The notes: generated by a model from the sequence alone, not told the origin. 64,000 bases of DNA from Flavobacterium sp. HSC-32F16 (GCF_024171645.1 NZ_JALKAC010000001.1:434001-498000), one strand, 5' to 3'. Positions 24,872 through 33,816 are shown, counted from the first letter of the stretch. Numbers and translations: made by a program.

Positions 24872-26068
24872 ATGAATACTAAATTAAAATTTCTGGGTCT
24901 GTTAAGCGTGGCATTGATGGGTCTTGTTTCTTGCAGTAATGATGACAAGAAAGAAAGTGATGAAACTACAACGGGAGAAGAATTTGTTTTTGCAGGAGGC
25001 GTAAATAATCCTTCGGCTTCTTATATGCTTACATCTGGAACATTGGCAAGCGGTTTTGTATCTGCTAATGGAAATGGTGCCGAAATAACAGGAAACGGCA
25101 GATTATTTAAAAATGGATTTTATTATAATCTGGCTAACGGAAAACTATCTAAGTATAAGTTTGAAAAAAACATACTTACTTTATCAAAAGAAATAACATT
25201 GGCAGGTAATGCTTTATGGTCATATTGGTTAAATGATACTACTCTTATTATATGGAATGGTACAACATCTGCACCAAGCGCAGATTTGACTTATAATATT
25301 GTTAATACAGATGATTTATCAGTAGCTAAATCAGGAACTTTGACTGTTACAGGTTTACAAGCTGCAGATAAAGCTATTTATCTTTCGGGATGTACTTTAA
25401 ATAACGGTAAATTATATTTACCATACGTGGTATATCATTCAGGATGGACCAGTACTTCTGTATCTTACCTGGCATCTGTAGATTATCCTTCAATGACTAA
25501 TTTAAAAATTGATACTGATACTCGTTCTGGTGCTTTAGGTACATTTTCTACTTTAATGGGAGGTACGATAAAATACAATAATGATCTTTACATCATTACA
25601 GACTGCGGTGACCGTTGGGGATCTGTAGCAGACAAACCAAGTGCTATTTTTAAAGTAAGCAATGGAGCAGCAGAAATTAATGCTGATTATTTCTTTGATT
25701 TATCTGCAATCAGCGATGGAAACAAAGAATTTTATGGTCTTTATGATTTAGGGAACGGAAAAGGAATAACCCGTCTTGGAAAAAAAGATGTTCTTTTAAC
25801 TTTTGATGACTACAACGGATCGGATGTATTTGAATATTATGTGGTTGATGTAGCGGCTAAAACTAAAACTAAATTGAATTTACCTTTAAGCCAGTATGTA
25901 AGTTCTTCTCCTGTTTTGGTTGAAAATGGTAAAGCTTATATTTTAGCATCAACAAAAGCAAACGGTAACTTTGTTTATACTTACGATATCAATTCGGGAA
26001 GTTTGTCAAAAGGTATTGAAGTAAAAGGTTTAGATTACGTAAACTGGATTTCAAGATTAAATAAATAA
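24872..26068 (+). CDS. DUF4374-type surface lipoprotein
   Basis: The 398-residue lipoprotein has the signal GLLSVALMGLVSC with the lipidated Cys near residue 22, then an acidic SNDDKKESDE stretch typical of surface-exposed Bacteroidota lipoproteins. The mature part is Gly/Asn/Ser-rich with repeated beta-strand motifs, consistent with the DUF4374 beta-propeller family. It probably captures the ligand for the TonB receptor encoded just upstream, with which it forms a two-gene operon ended by a strong terminator. Confidence 0.82.
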   Translation: MNTKLKFLGLLSVALMGLVSCSNDDKKESDETTTGEEFVFAGGVNNPSASYMLTSGTLASGFVSANGNGAEITGNGRLFKNGFYYNLANGKLSKYKFEKNILTLSKEITLAGNALWSYWLNDTTLIIWNGTTSAPSADLTYNIVNTDDLSVAKSGTLTVTGLQAADKAIYLSGCTLNNGKLYLPYVVYHSGWTSTSVSYLASVDYPSMTNLKIDTDTRSGALGTFSTLMGGTIKYNNDLYIITDCGDRWGSVADKPSAIFKVSNGAAEINADYFFDLSAISDGNKEFYGLYDLGNGKGITRLGKKDVLLTFDDYNGSDVFEYYVVDVAAKTKTKLNLPLSQYVSSSPVLVENGKAYILASTKANGNFVYTYDINSGSLSKGIEVKGLDYVNWISRLNK

Positions 26069-26091
26069 GCAGTTTAGAATTAACTGTTATT

Positions 26092-26127
26092 AGAAGGTCG
26101 GGAATTAGATTCCCGACCTTCTTTTTT
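26092..26127. terminator. Strong bidirectional terminator between convergent genes
   Basis: A perfect 13-bp stem (GAAGGTCGGGAAT and ATTCCCGACCTTC) has a TAG loop and a run of T on the plus-strand side. It separates the DUF4374 gene from the convergent sensor kinase gene. Confidence 0.93.
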
Positions 26128-26210
26128 ATAAAAAAGAAAGTAAAGTCACATTTACTTTAAATTTAAAATCAAGGATTTCTAAATCTAAACTAAGTAATTC
26201 TTAAAAAAAC

Positions 26211-27578
26211 TCAATTTAATAACGGCAGAGTAATGGTAAATATCGTTCCTTTTGCCACAAGAGAACTAACATCAATTTCGCCATTATGCAGGCTGATGAT
26301 TTGTTTTACAATAGACAATCCGACACCATAACCATTTTCGTAGTTTTTGTTTTTTCCTCTGTAAAATAAATTATAAATCTGTTCCAAATCTCCTTCAGGA
26401 ATTCCAATTCCGTTGTCTGAAAAAGTTAAGATAATTTTATCAGCAGAAGCATTTATGTCAACGTTACAGGAATGATCTTCAGAATATTTACAGGCATTTT
26501 CCATAATATTGGAAAAAGCAATTTGCAGTAAATAGGGATTTCCCAAATAATTATAAAAATTAGCATCAGTATCATCTAAGTCAGCGTAGCTTATCCCTAT
26601 TTTATATTTTACATCCTTCTTATTCAGCAGGTTTAATTTAGCATCAACTAAAACTTCGTCTATTCGAATATTTGACATTTTAATTTGCGAAATATCATAA
26701 TTAGCCCGTGCAAAGTCAAGCAATGCAGTCGAAAGCTGCGAAACATGATTGGCTTCTTCTAAAGCATTGTCTAATGAAACTTTATAATCGTCAATAGTCT
26801 GATTTAGTTCTTTTCCGAGTTCAATTTCTGCAATTAAAATAGAAAGCGGTGTTCGGAATTCATGTGAAATCGTAGTCACAAAATTTCTATGATTATTAAA
26901 TGACTTTTCTAATCGGTTGAAAGTTGCGTTGAAAGTTTGTGTGAGCTCGTAAAGTTCGTCTTTAGCTTTGGGAACTACGATTCGTTTATTAAGATTATGT
27001 TCGGATATATCTCTAATCTGAAAAATAATATCCTTTAAAGGTTTCAAGGTATAATAGGAAAATCCAAAACCAATAATAAAAATCAATACGATCGAAATAA
27101 AATATACATAAAGTACATTTTCTTTAAAAGCATTGATATGATTTAGTCCCGTTACATCTATTGCTCTTCCTACTATATAAAATTCTTTGTTATTGTCGGT
27201 ATATAAAATGCCTCGGTATTGGTATTTATCATCCATCCAGTTTACTGCACGATTCTTTTTTATAGACTGTACTATTTTTTTACTGCCAAGAGGCGGCATA
27301 TTATCCGAAAAATAAAGATTAAAGTTGCTGTCGTAAACGCTGATATCGGCTTCGTTAAGCACTTTTTTATTTTTGTTATGTAGAAATTTAATAAGATTTT
27401 TATTGATCTGGGCATCAAATATAAACTCGGCGCGCCAGATTATTTTATAATCGAGACGGTCAAAAAATTCCTCTTTTCTGTTTTTTTCAGAAACAAAATA
27501 GACGCTGTATGCAAAAACTAAGAGAATAAAAGCCGTTAAAATAGCGTAAGCAAGAGCCGTTCGGGTTACTAATTTCAT
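26211..27578 (-). CDS. Two-component sensor histidine kinase (HAMP/HisKA/HATPase)
   Basis: The 455-residue inner-membrane kinase has TM1 (about 8-28), a periplasmic sensor of roughly 125 residues, TM2 (about 155-175), HAMP (about 176-225), HisKA with the phospho-acceptor in TTISHEFRTPLS, and HATPase_c with NIMENACKYSE, DNGIGIPEGDL and GYGVGLSIVKQII. All catalytic boxes look intact. Its start codon overlaps the response-regulator stop by 4 bp (ATGA), so the pair is translationally coupled. It is adjacent to a siderophore-type uptake pair on one side and a divergent porin operon on the other. Confidence 0.94.
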   Translation of the reverse strand: MKLVTRTALAYAILTAFILLVFAYSVYFVSEKNRKEEFFDRLDYKIIWRAEFIFDAQINKNLIKFLHNKNKKVLNEADISVYDSNFNLYFSDNMPPLGSKKIVQSIKKNRAVNWMDDKYQYRGILYTDNNKEFYIVGRAIDVTGLNHINAFKENVLYVYFISIVLIFIIGFGFSYYTLKPLKDIIFQIRDISEHNLNKRIVVPKAKDELYELTQTFNATFNRLEKSFNNHRNFVTTISHEFRTPLSILIAEIELGKELNQTIDDYKVSLDNALEEANHVSQLSTALLDFARANYDISQIKMSNIRIDEVLVDAKLNLLNKKDVKYKIGISYADLDDTDANFYNYLGNPYLLQIAFSNIMENACKYSEDHSCNVDINASADKIILTFSDNGIGIPEGDLEQIYNLFYRGKNKNYENGYGVGLSIVKQIISLHNGEIDVSSLVAKGTIFTITLPLLN

Positions 27579-28264
27579 ATTTTACTGCTTAAAATAAATC
27601 CCATTCCAACTTTGGTATGAATGAGTTTCTGTTCAAAACCTTTATCAATCTTTTTTCTCAAATATGCGATGTAGACATCAATATAATTGGTTCCAGTGTC
27701 AAAATTATTCCCCCAGACATTATCGGCAATTTCATCCCGGGTAAGCAGTCTTTCGGGATTCTGCATCATAAAATGCAGTAAATTAAATTCTTTTGGCGTA
27801 AGGTTAATTGTTACTCCTTCTCTATAAATAATCTTATTGCGTTTATCCATCACCAGATCATTGTAGGTAATTTGTGTGCTTTCTTCAGAAGTATTAACCG
27901 CGTCGCTTTTACGTTGCAACAATGCTTTCACTCTTGCGTAAAGTTCTCTGATTTCAAAAGGTTTTACCAAATAATCATCGGCGCCAGCATCAAAACCTTC
28001 AATTTTTTCATCGATAGTTCCGAGTGCAGTCAGCATAATTATTGGGATTTTTTTTCCGGAGTGGCGTATTTTTTTGCAGAATGTAATTCCATCCATTCCT
28101 GTCAGCATAATATCTGTGATAATCAAATCAAAGTCTATTTTTTCCAAAAGTATAAGTCCTTCTTCTGCTTCTTCTGCAATATACACTTGGTATCCCTGAC
28201 TTTCCAGTCCACGTTTCAGTAATGCCGAAACACGGCTGTTATCTTCCACTATCAACATCTTCAT
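27575..28264 (-). CDS. OmpR/PhoB-family response regulator
   Basis: The 229-residue protein has a receiver domain (about 1-118; Asp51 in LIITDIMLTGMDG, Lys in VKPFE) and an OmpR-type winged helix (about 130-227; LTPKEFNLLHFMMQNPERLL and YIDVYIAYLRKKI). It is the first gene of the minus-strand pair with its kinase. The 264-bp gap to the divergent porin gene contains four TTCTA words at 11-bp intervals directly upstream of a -7 box, the kind of phased direct repeat OmpR-family dimers bind. It likely controls the porin operon. A second in-frame ATG is two codons inside. Confidence 0.94.
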   Translation of the reverse strand: MKMLIVEDNSRVSALLKRGLESQGYQVYIAEEAEEGLILLEKIDFDLIITDIMLTGMDGITFCKKIRHSGKKIPIIMLTALGTIDEKIEGFDAGADDYLVKPFEIRELYARVKALLQRKSDAVNTSEESTQITYNDLVMDKRNKIIYREGVTINLTPKEFNLLHFMMQNPERLLTRDEIADNVWGNNFDTGTNYIDVYIAYLRKKIDKGFEQKLIHTKVGMGFILSSKI

Positions 28265-28401
28265 CTGTATGCCTTCCTTTTAAAATTCAAATCAAATTTA
28301 CGACAATATTTTGGCTTTCTAAAAGGCCTCTTTAAGCATTGTCCTTCACAACACATTAAAAACAATTTGATTTCCAAACTATTAACCTCCAAACAAAGCT
28401 T

Positions 28402-28443
28402 TTTCTAATAACATTCTATAGCCTTTCTAATACTTTTCTAATA
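28402..28443 (+). promoter_or_regulatory. Four helically phased TTCTA direct repeats (probable response-regulator sites)
   Basis: TTCTA occurs at 28403, 28414, 28425 and 28436, exactly 11 bp apart. Three copies extend to the full 9-bp TTTCTAATA (28402, 28424, 28435). The array ends about 22 bp before the TACCTTTG -7 box, so it covers the -33 region, as for a class II activator. It lies between the OmpR-type regulator gene and the divergent porin gene. Confidence 0.65.
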
Positions 28444-28464
28444 CCCTCAAGCCTATCCTAAATC

Positions 28465-28472
28465 TACCTTTG
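28465..28472 (+). promoter_or_regulatory. -7 box TACCTTTG of the porin operon
   Basis: TACCTTTG matches TAnnTTTG. It is 56 bp upstream of the porin start codon and directly downstream of the phased repeats. No TTTG stands at the expected -33 position, as expected for an activator-dependent promoter. Confidence 0.6.
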
Positions 28473-28528
28473 TCGAGTCAAAAACAAGTAGTGATCACTA
28501 CCACACAGAATGTAAATTTTAACTATAC

Positions 28529-29857
28529 ATGAAAACAAATTATTTAAAAATTGGGTTGTGTTTTTCTCTTTTAGCGGGATTAATGAACACGGTAAATGCT
28601 CAAAAAAAGAACGATTTTGGAAACCCAACTCTTACGCATTATTTAAACGATGAAAAAACACGTTCGATTTCTTTTAGCGGGTACACTGAAATTTGGGCGC
28701 GTTATTTAGAACTTAATCCAGGAAGTTTGGTAAATGGCGAACAGGTAAATAGTATTTCTGATTTATCATTACGAAGAGTACGTGTAAAAATGGCTTATCA
28801 GCCTACTGAGAAATTTACTTTTGTATTGCAGGGAGGTTTAACAAACGTAAATGTGGCTTCTAAAACTACACCAACATTTGAACTTTTAGATGCTTACGCA
28901 GAATATAAATTCAGCGATATAATTGCTGCCGGTGCGGGTCGATCTACTTGGAGAGGTTTATCCAGATTTACTACAGGACCATTAAACACTTTATTATATG
29001 ATTTACCTTCTTATGCTACCGGAAATGCCGGAATATCTGATGAAACCGTAAGAGAATTAAGTATTTACGCAAAAGGACAAATAGGAAAATTGGATTATCG
29101 TTTGGTTATTGCTGATCCTTACACCAATGTCAGTGCCGATCCGCAGTACAATCTTGCAACATTTAGCAAAACACATCCTAACAAAGATTATTCGGGATAT
29201 TTTAAATATGAATTCTTTGAATCAGAAAATAACTCTTCACCATTCCATTCTGGAACTTACAGCGGTAAAAAGAAAGTATTGGCATTAGGAGCAGGATTTG
29301 AATACATGCACAATGCGCTGTGGCATTTAGACGAAGCAAAAACGACCATTAACGATGATGAAAAAAGCTTCGCCGTTGACCTTTTCTATGATACGCCAAT
29401 AAACAAAGACCGTGGAACTTCGTTTAGCGCTTATGCCATGGCAATGAATAACAATTACGGTCCTAACTATGTGCGTTATTCTGGTGTGAGCAATCCTGCA
29501 AGCGGCGTAAATACTACTGAAAGCAGTCTGAATGGTGCTGGAAATAATTCGCCTGTAATTGGAACTGGGAACACTTATTATCTACAAATTGGTGGTACAC
29601 TGCCTTACTTTAACAAAGACAAAAACAATCTACAGTTACAGCCGGCAGCAAGTGTGATGTTGTCAGACCTTGACGGACTTCACGATAAAGCCTTGACTTA
29701 CGACGCTGGTGTATCATTGTTAATGAATGGTATGTCATCAAGACTGACTGTTGATGCTCAAAACCGTCCAATTTACGCTTTAAATGATGCTGGTCAAGCC
29801 GATGTTTCAGACCGAAAATGGCAGTTTGTTTTAAAATACAGAATCGACTTTAATTAA
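28529..29857 (+). CDS. Outer-membrane porin (OprO/OprP-like barrel)
   Basis: The 442-residue protein has a signal peptide (cleavage near VNAQ) and a beta-barrel. Markers are SGYTEIWARYLELNPG, LSLRRVRVKMAYQPTEKFTF, LLDAYAEYKFSDIIAAGAGR and a C-terminus ending FVLKYRIDFN. It most resembles phosphate-selective-porin-like proteins common in Bacteroidota. It leads an operon with a Tat-type Dabb protein (11 bp later) and a secreted cupin. The promoter carries phased repeats probably bound by the adjacent response regulator. Confidence 0.8.
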   Translation: MKTNYLKIGLCFSLLAGLMNTVNAQKKNDFGNPTLTHYLNDEKTRSISFSGYTEIWARYLELNPGSLVNGEQVNSISDLSLRRVRVKMAYQPTEKFTFVLQGGLTNVNVASKTTPTFELLDAYAEYKFSDIIAAGAGRSTWRGLSRFTTGPLNTLLYDLPSYATGNAGISDETVRELSIYAKGQIGKLDYRLVIADPYTNVSADPQYNLATFSKTHPNKDYSGYFKYEFFESENNSSPFHSGTYSGKKKVLALGAGFEYMHNALWHLDEAKTTINDDEKSFAVDLFYDTPINKDRGTSFSAYAMAMNNNYGPNYVRYSGVSNPASGVNTTESSLNGAGNNSPVIGTGNTYYLQIGGTLPYFNKDKNNLQLQPAASVMLSDLDGLHDKALTYDAGVSLLMNGMSSRLTVDAQNRPIYALNDAGQADVSDRKWQFVLKYRIDFN

Positions 29858-29868
29858 AACTTTACATT

Positions 29869-30288
29869 ATGAAAAGAAGAAATTTTATTATCTCGTCTGC
29901 GAGTGCGGGAGCGCTTGCTCTTACAGGAGAAAACGTATTAGCCAATACGATAAAGGAAACAGAAACGAAGTCTAAAACCGTTTATTTTCATTACCTCTTA
30001 TTTTGGCTTAAACCAGAACTTACGCCAGAGCAGGTAAAAGATTTTCAAAACTTTTTTGAAGGACTTAAAAAACTTCCTTACGTAAAAAATGTACGTTACG
30101 GAGGACCAGCAAACTCAAGCCCAAGAGCAGTTTTAGACAATTCTTTTACGTACAATGCGTCTATGGAATTTGATTCTCTTGAAGATTTAGAAACTTATGG
30201 AAAACTTGACGGCCATCTTGCTTTGGTCGCAAAATACAAACCATTTTTTAATAAAATGATGGTTCATGATTCCGTTTACAATCAATAA
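29869..30288 (+). CDS. Dabb (stress-responsive alpha/beta barrel) protein with Tat-like signal
   Basis: The 139-residue protein has an N-terminal signal with twin arginine (MKRRNFIISSASAGALALTG), then a dimeric alpha/beta barrel Dabb domain (about 40-135): VYFHYLLFWLKPELTPEQVKDF, VRYGGPA, then HLALVAKYKPFFNKMMVHDSV. Most Dabb proteins are cytoplasmic, so predicted export is notable. It lies between the porin and a secreted cupin with gaps of 11 and 28 bp, so all three probably work in the envelope on one small molecule. Confidence 0.82.
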   Translation: MKRRNFIISSASAGALALTGENVLANTIKETETKSKTVYFHYLLFWLKPELTPEQVKDFQNFFEGLKKLPYVKNVRYGGPANSSPRAVLDNSFTYNASMEFDSLEDLETYGKLDGHLALVAKYKPFFNKMMVHDSVYNQ

Positions 30289-30316
30289 AAATTATTACTT
30301 TTAAATTAATATCCAA

Positions 30317-30787
30317 ATGAAAAATTTATTAAGAGGACTTGTCCTAATTACCCTACTTATGTCAGCAAACAGTAATGCACAAGACCACAAAAAAGTTCAG
30401 GTGAAAGCTTTAGAGGAAGAGTCTGATATTCCTGCTTATCGCTTATACAATAACCCAGATGGAACTTGCGCCTTTGAAAAAGGTTCTATTCCATCATTAA
30501 AACACATGAATACCGCTTCTTTTTGGTATAGCAATAAAACTGAAGAGTGGGAAAAAAATGCACACCCGGCACCTAGAAAACAATTTGTAATAACGGTTAA
30601 AGGTAAAATCAAATTTAAAGTATCAGACGGCAGTACTTTTATTATTGAGCCCGGAGTAGTTTTAGTGGCAGAGGATCTTAAAGGTAAAGGCCACAGCTGG
30701 GACAAAGTTGACAGCGACGTTTGGGAACGTTTGTACATTCCTATTACTGAAAATTCAGATGATCTTTTTAAAGCTGATTCTAATTAG
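30317..30787 (+). CDS. Secreted cupin-fold protein
   Basis: The 156-residue protein has a signal peptide (cleavage near SNAQ) and a single cupin-like domain: RKQFVITVKGKIKFKVSDG, EPGVVLVAEDLKGKGHSW. It is a clear relative of the cytoplasmic cupin at 52939-53289; both share the pattern H.AP.[RK]Q[FY]...[LV].G, then GS/PG.[VL]LVE/AED..GKGH. The conserved His in KGKGH and HPAP could bind metal. It is the last gene of the porin/Dabb/cupin operon. Confidence 0.8.
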   Translation: MKNLLRGLVLITLLMSANSNAQDHKKVQVKALEEESDIPAYRLYNNPDGTCAFEKGSIPSLKHMNTASFWYSNKTEEWEKNAHPAPRKQFVITVKGKIKFKVSDGSTFIIEPGVVLVAEDLKGKGHSWDKVDSDVWERLYIPITENSDDLFKADSN

Positions 30788-30854
30788 GTCTATATATAAC
30801 TGGAAATTAAGCAGAAAGTATTTTTTAATTTCTCCTGCTAAAAAATAGGACTTT

Positions 30855-30886
30855 AAATCCCATTTCAAATGAAATGGGATTTTTTA
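30855..30886 (+). terminator. Rho-independent terminator of the porin operon
   Basis: A perfect 13-bp stem (AAATCCCATTTCA with TGAAATGGGATTT) has a two-base loop and trailing T tract, 68 bp after the cupin stop. Confidence 0.92.
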
Positions 30887-30923
30887 TTCATTTTGCGTAT
30901 TTTTGTAAAAATACACTCTTCAC

Positions 30924-32144
30924 ATGAAACGTTCCGGCACAGCAGATCTTCCTTTACATTATGGACAAGTGCCGCTATGGCTTTCTGAACGAATGTCGAA
31001 ACTGGGTTTTGCCATTGTCGAAACGATCGCTTTAGAATTTTCTACTTCAGAAGTAATCAGTAAACTAAGTAATCCTTTTTGGTTTCAAAGTTTTGGCGCT
31101 GTCATGGGAATGGACTGGCATTCCTCGGGAATTACAACTTCGGTACTTGGCGCATTAAAGAAATCTGTAAATCCTCATTCAAAAGAACTGGGAATTTATA
31201 TCTGCGGAGGAAAAGGCAAAAATTCACTTTTAACACCGCAAGAACTTTTATTTGTGGGAGAAAAAACAGGTCTTGACGGAAACAATCTTGCGAATTGCAG
31301 CCGACTTACGGCCAAAGTAGACAATACGGCTATTCAAGACGGATTTCAGTTATATCAGCATAATTTTATTGTTGATAATAAAGGACAATGGGCAGTTATT
31401 CAGCAAGGAATGAATCCCAACTCTAAAACGGCCAGAAGATATCACTGGCATTCACCCGATTTAAAATCTTTTATAAATGAACCTCATACGTTTATCTACG
31501 GTGAAAATCAAGGAACTATTTTAAATCTTACTGCGCAGGCGGCATCAAAATCAAGAGAAGGTATTTTAGAATTAGTTAAAGAATCGCCGGTTAAAATCAT
31601 AAAAGAGATGCAGCATCTTTCTATGCCTGCACATCATGATGTTAGAATCGAAGATGTTAATATGAAAAGGCTTGGTGCCATGCTTTGGACAACGCATGAA
31701 AATAGGCCTGAAGATTTTGAAGATCTGCTTCTTTTAAAAGGAATGGGACCAAGAGCTTTGCAGTCTTTAGCATTGGTTAGTGAAATTATCTACGGTACTC
31801 CTACCCGCTTTGAAGATCCTGCACGTTTTTCGTTTGCTCATGGAGGAAAAGACGGACATCCGTTTCCTGTACCTGTAAAAATATATGATGAAACGATTGA
31901 CACGCTTCAAAGAGCGATTAACCGTGCTAAAATTGGCAATACTGATAAGATAGACGCTATTAAAAAATTATCTGAAATCTCAAGAAAAGCAGAACAAAGT
32001 TTTACTCCAAATACTAATTTTGACGCTTTAGTGCAGCGAGAGCGTGATGAATCGTATAAATACGGAGGAAAAACTATTTTTGGAGATGCTAAACCTCCTA
32101 AAAACAAACCTATAAATCCTAACAATCAGCTTGAATTGTTTTAA
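30924..32144 (+). CDS. DUF763-family protein
   Basis: The 406-residue cytoplasmic protein has the DUF763 signature KRSGTADLPLHYGQVPLWL at the N-terminus, followed by GVMGMDWHSSG-like and GKGKNS motifs. Near 270-295 the stretch LLLKGMGPRALQSLALVSEI resembles a helix-hairpin-helix DNA-binding motif. The next gene, starting 3 bp after the stop, encodes a DNA-repair glycosylase, so a role in DNA damage processing is plausible but inferred. A TATTTTTG -7-like sequence near 30903 precedes the start codon. Confidence 0.9.
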   Translation: MKRSGTADLPLHYGQVPLWLSERMSKLGFAIVETIALEFSTSEVISKLSNPFWFQSFGAVMGMDWHSSGITTSVLGALKKSVNPHSKELGIYICGGKGKNSLLTPQELLFVGEKTGLDGNNLANCSRLTAKVDNTAIQDGFQLYQHNFIVDNKGQWAVIQQGMNPNSKTARRYHWHSPDLKSFINEPHTFIYGENQGTILNLTAQAASKSREGILELVKESPVKIIKEMQHLSMPAHHDVRIEDVNMKRLGAMLWTTHENRPEDFEDLLLLKGMGPRALQSLALVSEIIYGTPTRFEDPARFSFAHGGKDGHPFPVPVKIYDETIDTLQRAINRAKIGNTDKIDAIKKLSEISRKAEQSFTPNTNFDALVQRERDESYKYGGKTIFGDAKPPKNKPINPNNQLELF

Positions 32145-32147
32145 TAC

Positions 32148-32780
32148 ATGGCTTCATCATCTATAAAATATCCATACAAATTGCCCTTTGCATATTATCT
32201 AAACCAAGATGTTGTTTTCCTGGCTAAAGATCTTTTGGGAAAAGTGCTCTACACTCAAATTGACGGAAAGATAACTGCTGGTATAATTGTAGAAACTGAA
32301 GCTTATTTTGGCATACAGGATAAAGCTTCTCACGCTTATGGAGGCAGACGAACTAATAGAACCGAAATAATGTATAGCAGCGGCGGTATATCTTATGTAT
32401 ATTTATGTTATGGAATCCATCATCTTTTTAATATCGTCAGTTCTGTAGAAGGCGAACCTCATGCCGTTTTAATCCGAGCGATTGAGCCTCTGACCGGAAA
32501 AGAAATTATGGAAGAAAGAAGGAATATGTCTTTTTCTAAAGCCGCTATTTCATCTGGTCCCGGTTCTACGGCAAAGGCTTTAGGAATTGATGGCTCATTT
32601 AATAAAAAGGACTTAGGCGGAGATGAAATTTGGATAGAAGATCACGGCATTCGATATACTGAAGAAGAAATTGCTGCCGTACCGCGTGTAGGTGTCGCTT
32701 ATGCTCAGGAAGATGCCCTTTTGCCATGGCGTTTTTTTATCAAAGGAAATAAATATGTCAGCAAACCCAATAAAACATAA
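32148..32780 (+). CDS. 3-methyladenine (alkyladenine) DNA glycosylase
   Basis: The 210-residue member of the AAG/MPG family excises alkylated purines by hydrolysing the N-glycosidic bond. Family marks are LAKDLLGKVLY, the catalytic Glu in GIIVETEAYFG, ASHAYGGRRTNR, the DNA-intercalating Tyr region VYLCYGIHHLFNIV and the C-terminal RVGVAYAQEDALLPWRFF. It begins 3 bp after the DUF763 gene, so the two form an operon. The stop codon lies inside the left arm of a long terminator hairpin. Confidence 0.95.
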   Translation: MASSSIKYPYKLPFAYYLNQDVVFLAKDLLGKVLYTQIDGKITAGIIVETEAYFGIQDKASHAYGGRRTNRTEIMYSSGGISYVYLCYGIHHLFNIVSSVEGEPHAVLIRAIEPLTGKEIMEERRNMSFSKAAISSGPGSTAKALGIDGSFNKKDLGGDEIWIEDHGIRYTEEEIAAVPRVGVAYAQEDALLPWRFFIKGNKYVSKPNKT

Positions 32781-32814
32781 AAAGTGATTTTAAAATCGCT
32801 TTTTATGTTTTATT
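32769..32814. terminator. Long symmetric terminator between convergent genes
   Basis: A 23-bp inverted repeat with one G-T/G-C difference is centred at 32791-32792, between the glycosylase gene and the convergent gene ending at 32833. It contains the glycosylase stop codon, and A and T tracts on either side suit both directions. Confidence 0.85.
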
Positions 32815-32832
32815 GAACAAAGTAGTCAAATC

Positions 32833-33816
32833 CTATTTAATAATCTCAAAACTATCTATTTTCCAGCCGTTAGGTTGTTTTACCAAACGAAAAGCAACAT
32901 TACATTTCTCTGTTTTATTTTCTTGAAAAGTAATTTCCCAATTTTCCTTAATCGTCACTTTTTCGCCAAAACTGCCGCTTCCTCCTAAACTTTTAATGTC
33001 AGTGATATTAGGATACGGAAGTAAAATATTATCAACTTTCTCCGCCATTTTTTCGGTACAATGCTCTTTTGCGATGCCTGTTTTTTGTTGTATTAAAGCA
33101 TATCTAAAATAATCTGCTGTTTGATTTGGAGTAAGTTTAGAAATAGAGACCGATGAAGTTTTATTACCAATAAATTCACATAGAATACTTCCGTTTTCAC
33201 TTGCAATGTTTACAATATTATCTTCGTATTTTATCGCAATTATTGATTCTTCATTCTTCTTTTTCTTACTGTATTCAGTACGTTTGATTATTTTAGTAAC
33301 TCTGTTTTCATTATCAGTATTGTATTCGTTAATGATACTTTCTGTACGATTATAGCTGTCTCCAACAAAATACTTTTTCTCATACAATACTACAAAACCT
33401 TTCTTGTTATAAACCGTTTTAATCTCTTTACGAACGTCATAACTTCCATATTCTGTTTTAATTTCAGTCATGGTATTGTTCTCATAAAAATATTTGGCAT
33501 TCTCCTCTTTTTCAAATGATGTAATATCTTCTTTTTCAATTTTATCCCAATCTTTTTTAACTGAGAAATACTCATTTAAATCGATTTTTTTATAAACAGA
33601 ACCTCCAATCTTTTCTACAAGAGTTTCTTTATTCTTAAAATCTAAAAACTTATTGGTTTTAAAAACCTCGTATGCCTCTGTTGAAAGCATTTCTTTTTTT
33701 GAAGGAGAATAAATTTCATTAGCAGTCTCTGTTTTCAGAGTTTCCTGTGCGCTGCATGTAAGGAAAGATATTACTAATAAACCAATACAAATATTCGTTT
33801 TGAGTACTTTATTCAT
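32833..33816 (-). CDS. Secreted protein of unknown function
   Basis: The 327-residue protein has a signal peptide (cleavage near TCSAQ) and a Lys/Glu-rich mature part with many alternating-residue beta-like strands (about 90-210). Its C-terminal region (about 225-325) has the shape of NTF2-like or DUF4878-type lumazine-fold domains, ending VAFRLVKQPNGWKIDSFEIIK. That ending is common in secreted lipoprotein-like proteins of unknown role. It is monocistronic. No catalytic motif was seen. Confidence 0.7.
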   Translation of the reverse strand: MNKVLKTNICIGLLVISFLTCSAQETLKTETANEIYSPSKKEMLSTEAYEVFKTNKFLDFKNKETLVEKIGGSVYKKIDLNEYFSVKKDWDKIEKEDITSFEKEENAKYFYENNTMTEIKTEYGSYDVRKEIKTVYNKKGFVVLYEKKYFVGDSYNRTESIINEYNTDNENRVTKIIKRTEYSKKKKNEESIIAIKYEDNIVNIASENGSILCEFIGNKTSSVSISKLTPNQTADYFRYALIQQKTGIAKEHCTEKMAEKVDNILLPYPNITDIKSLGGSGSFGEKVTIKENWEITFQENKTEKCNVAFRLVKQPNGWKIDSFEIIK

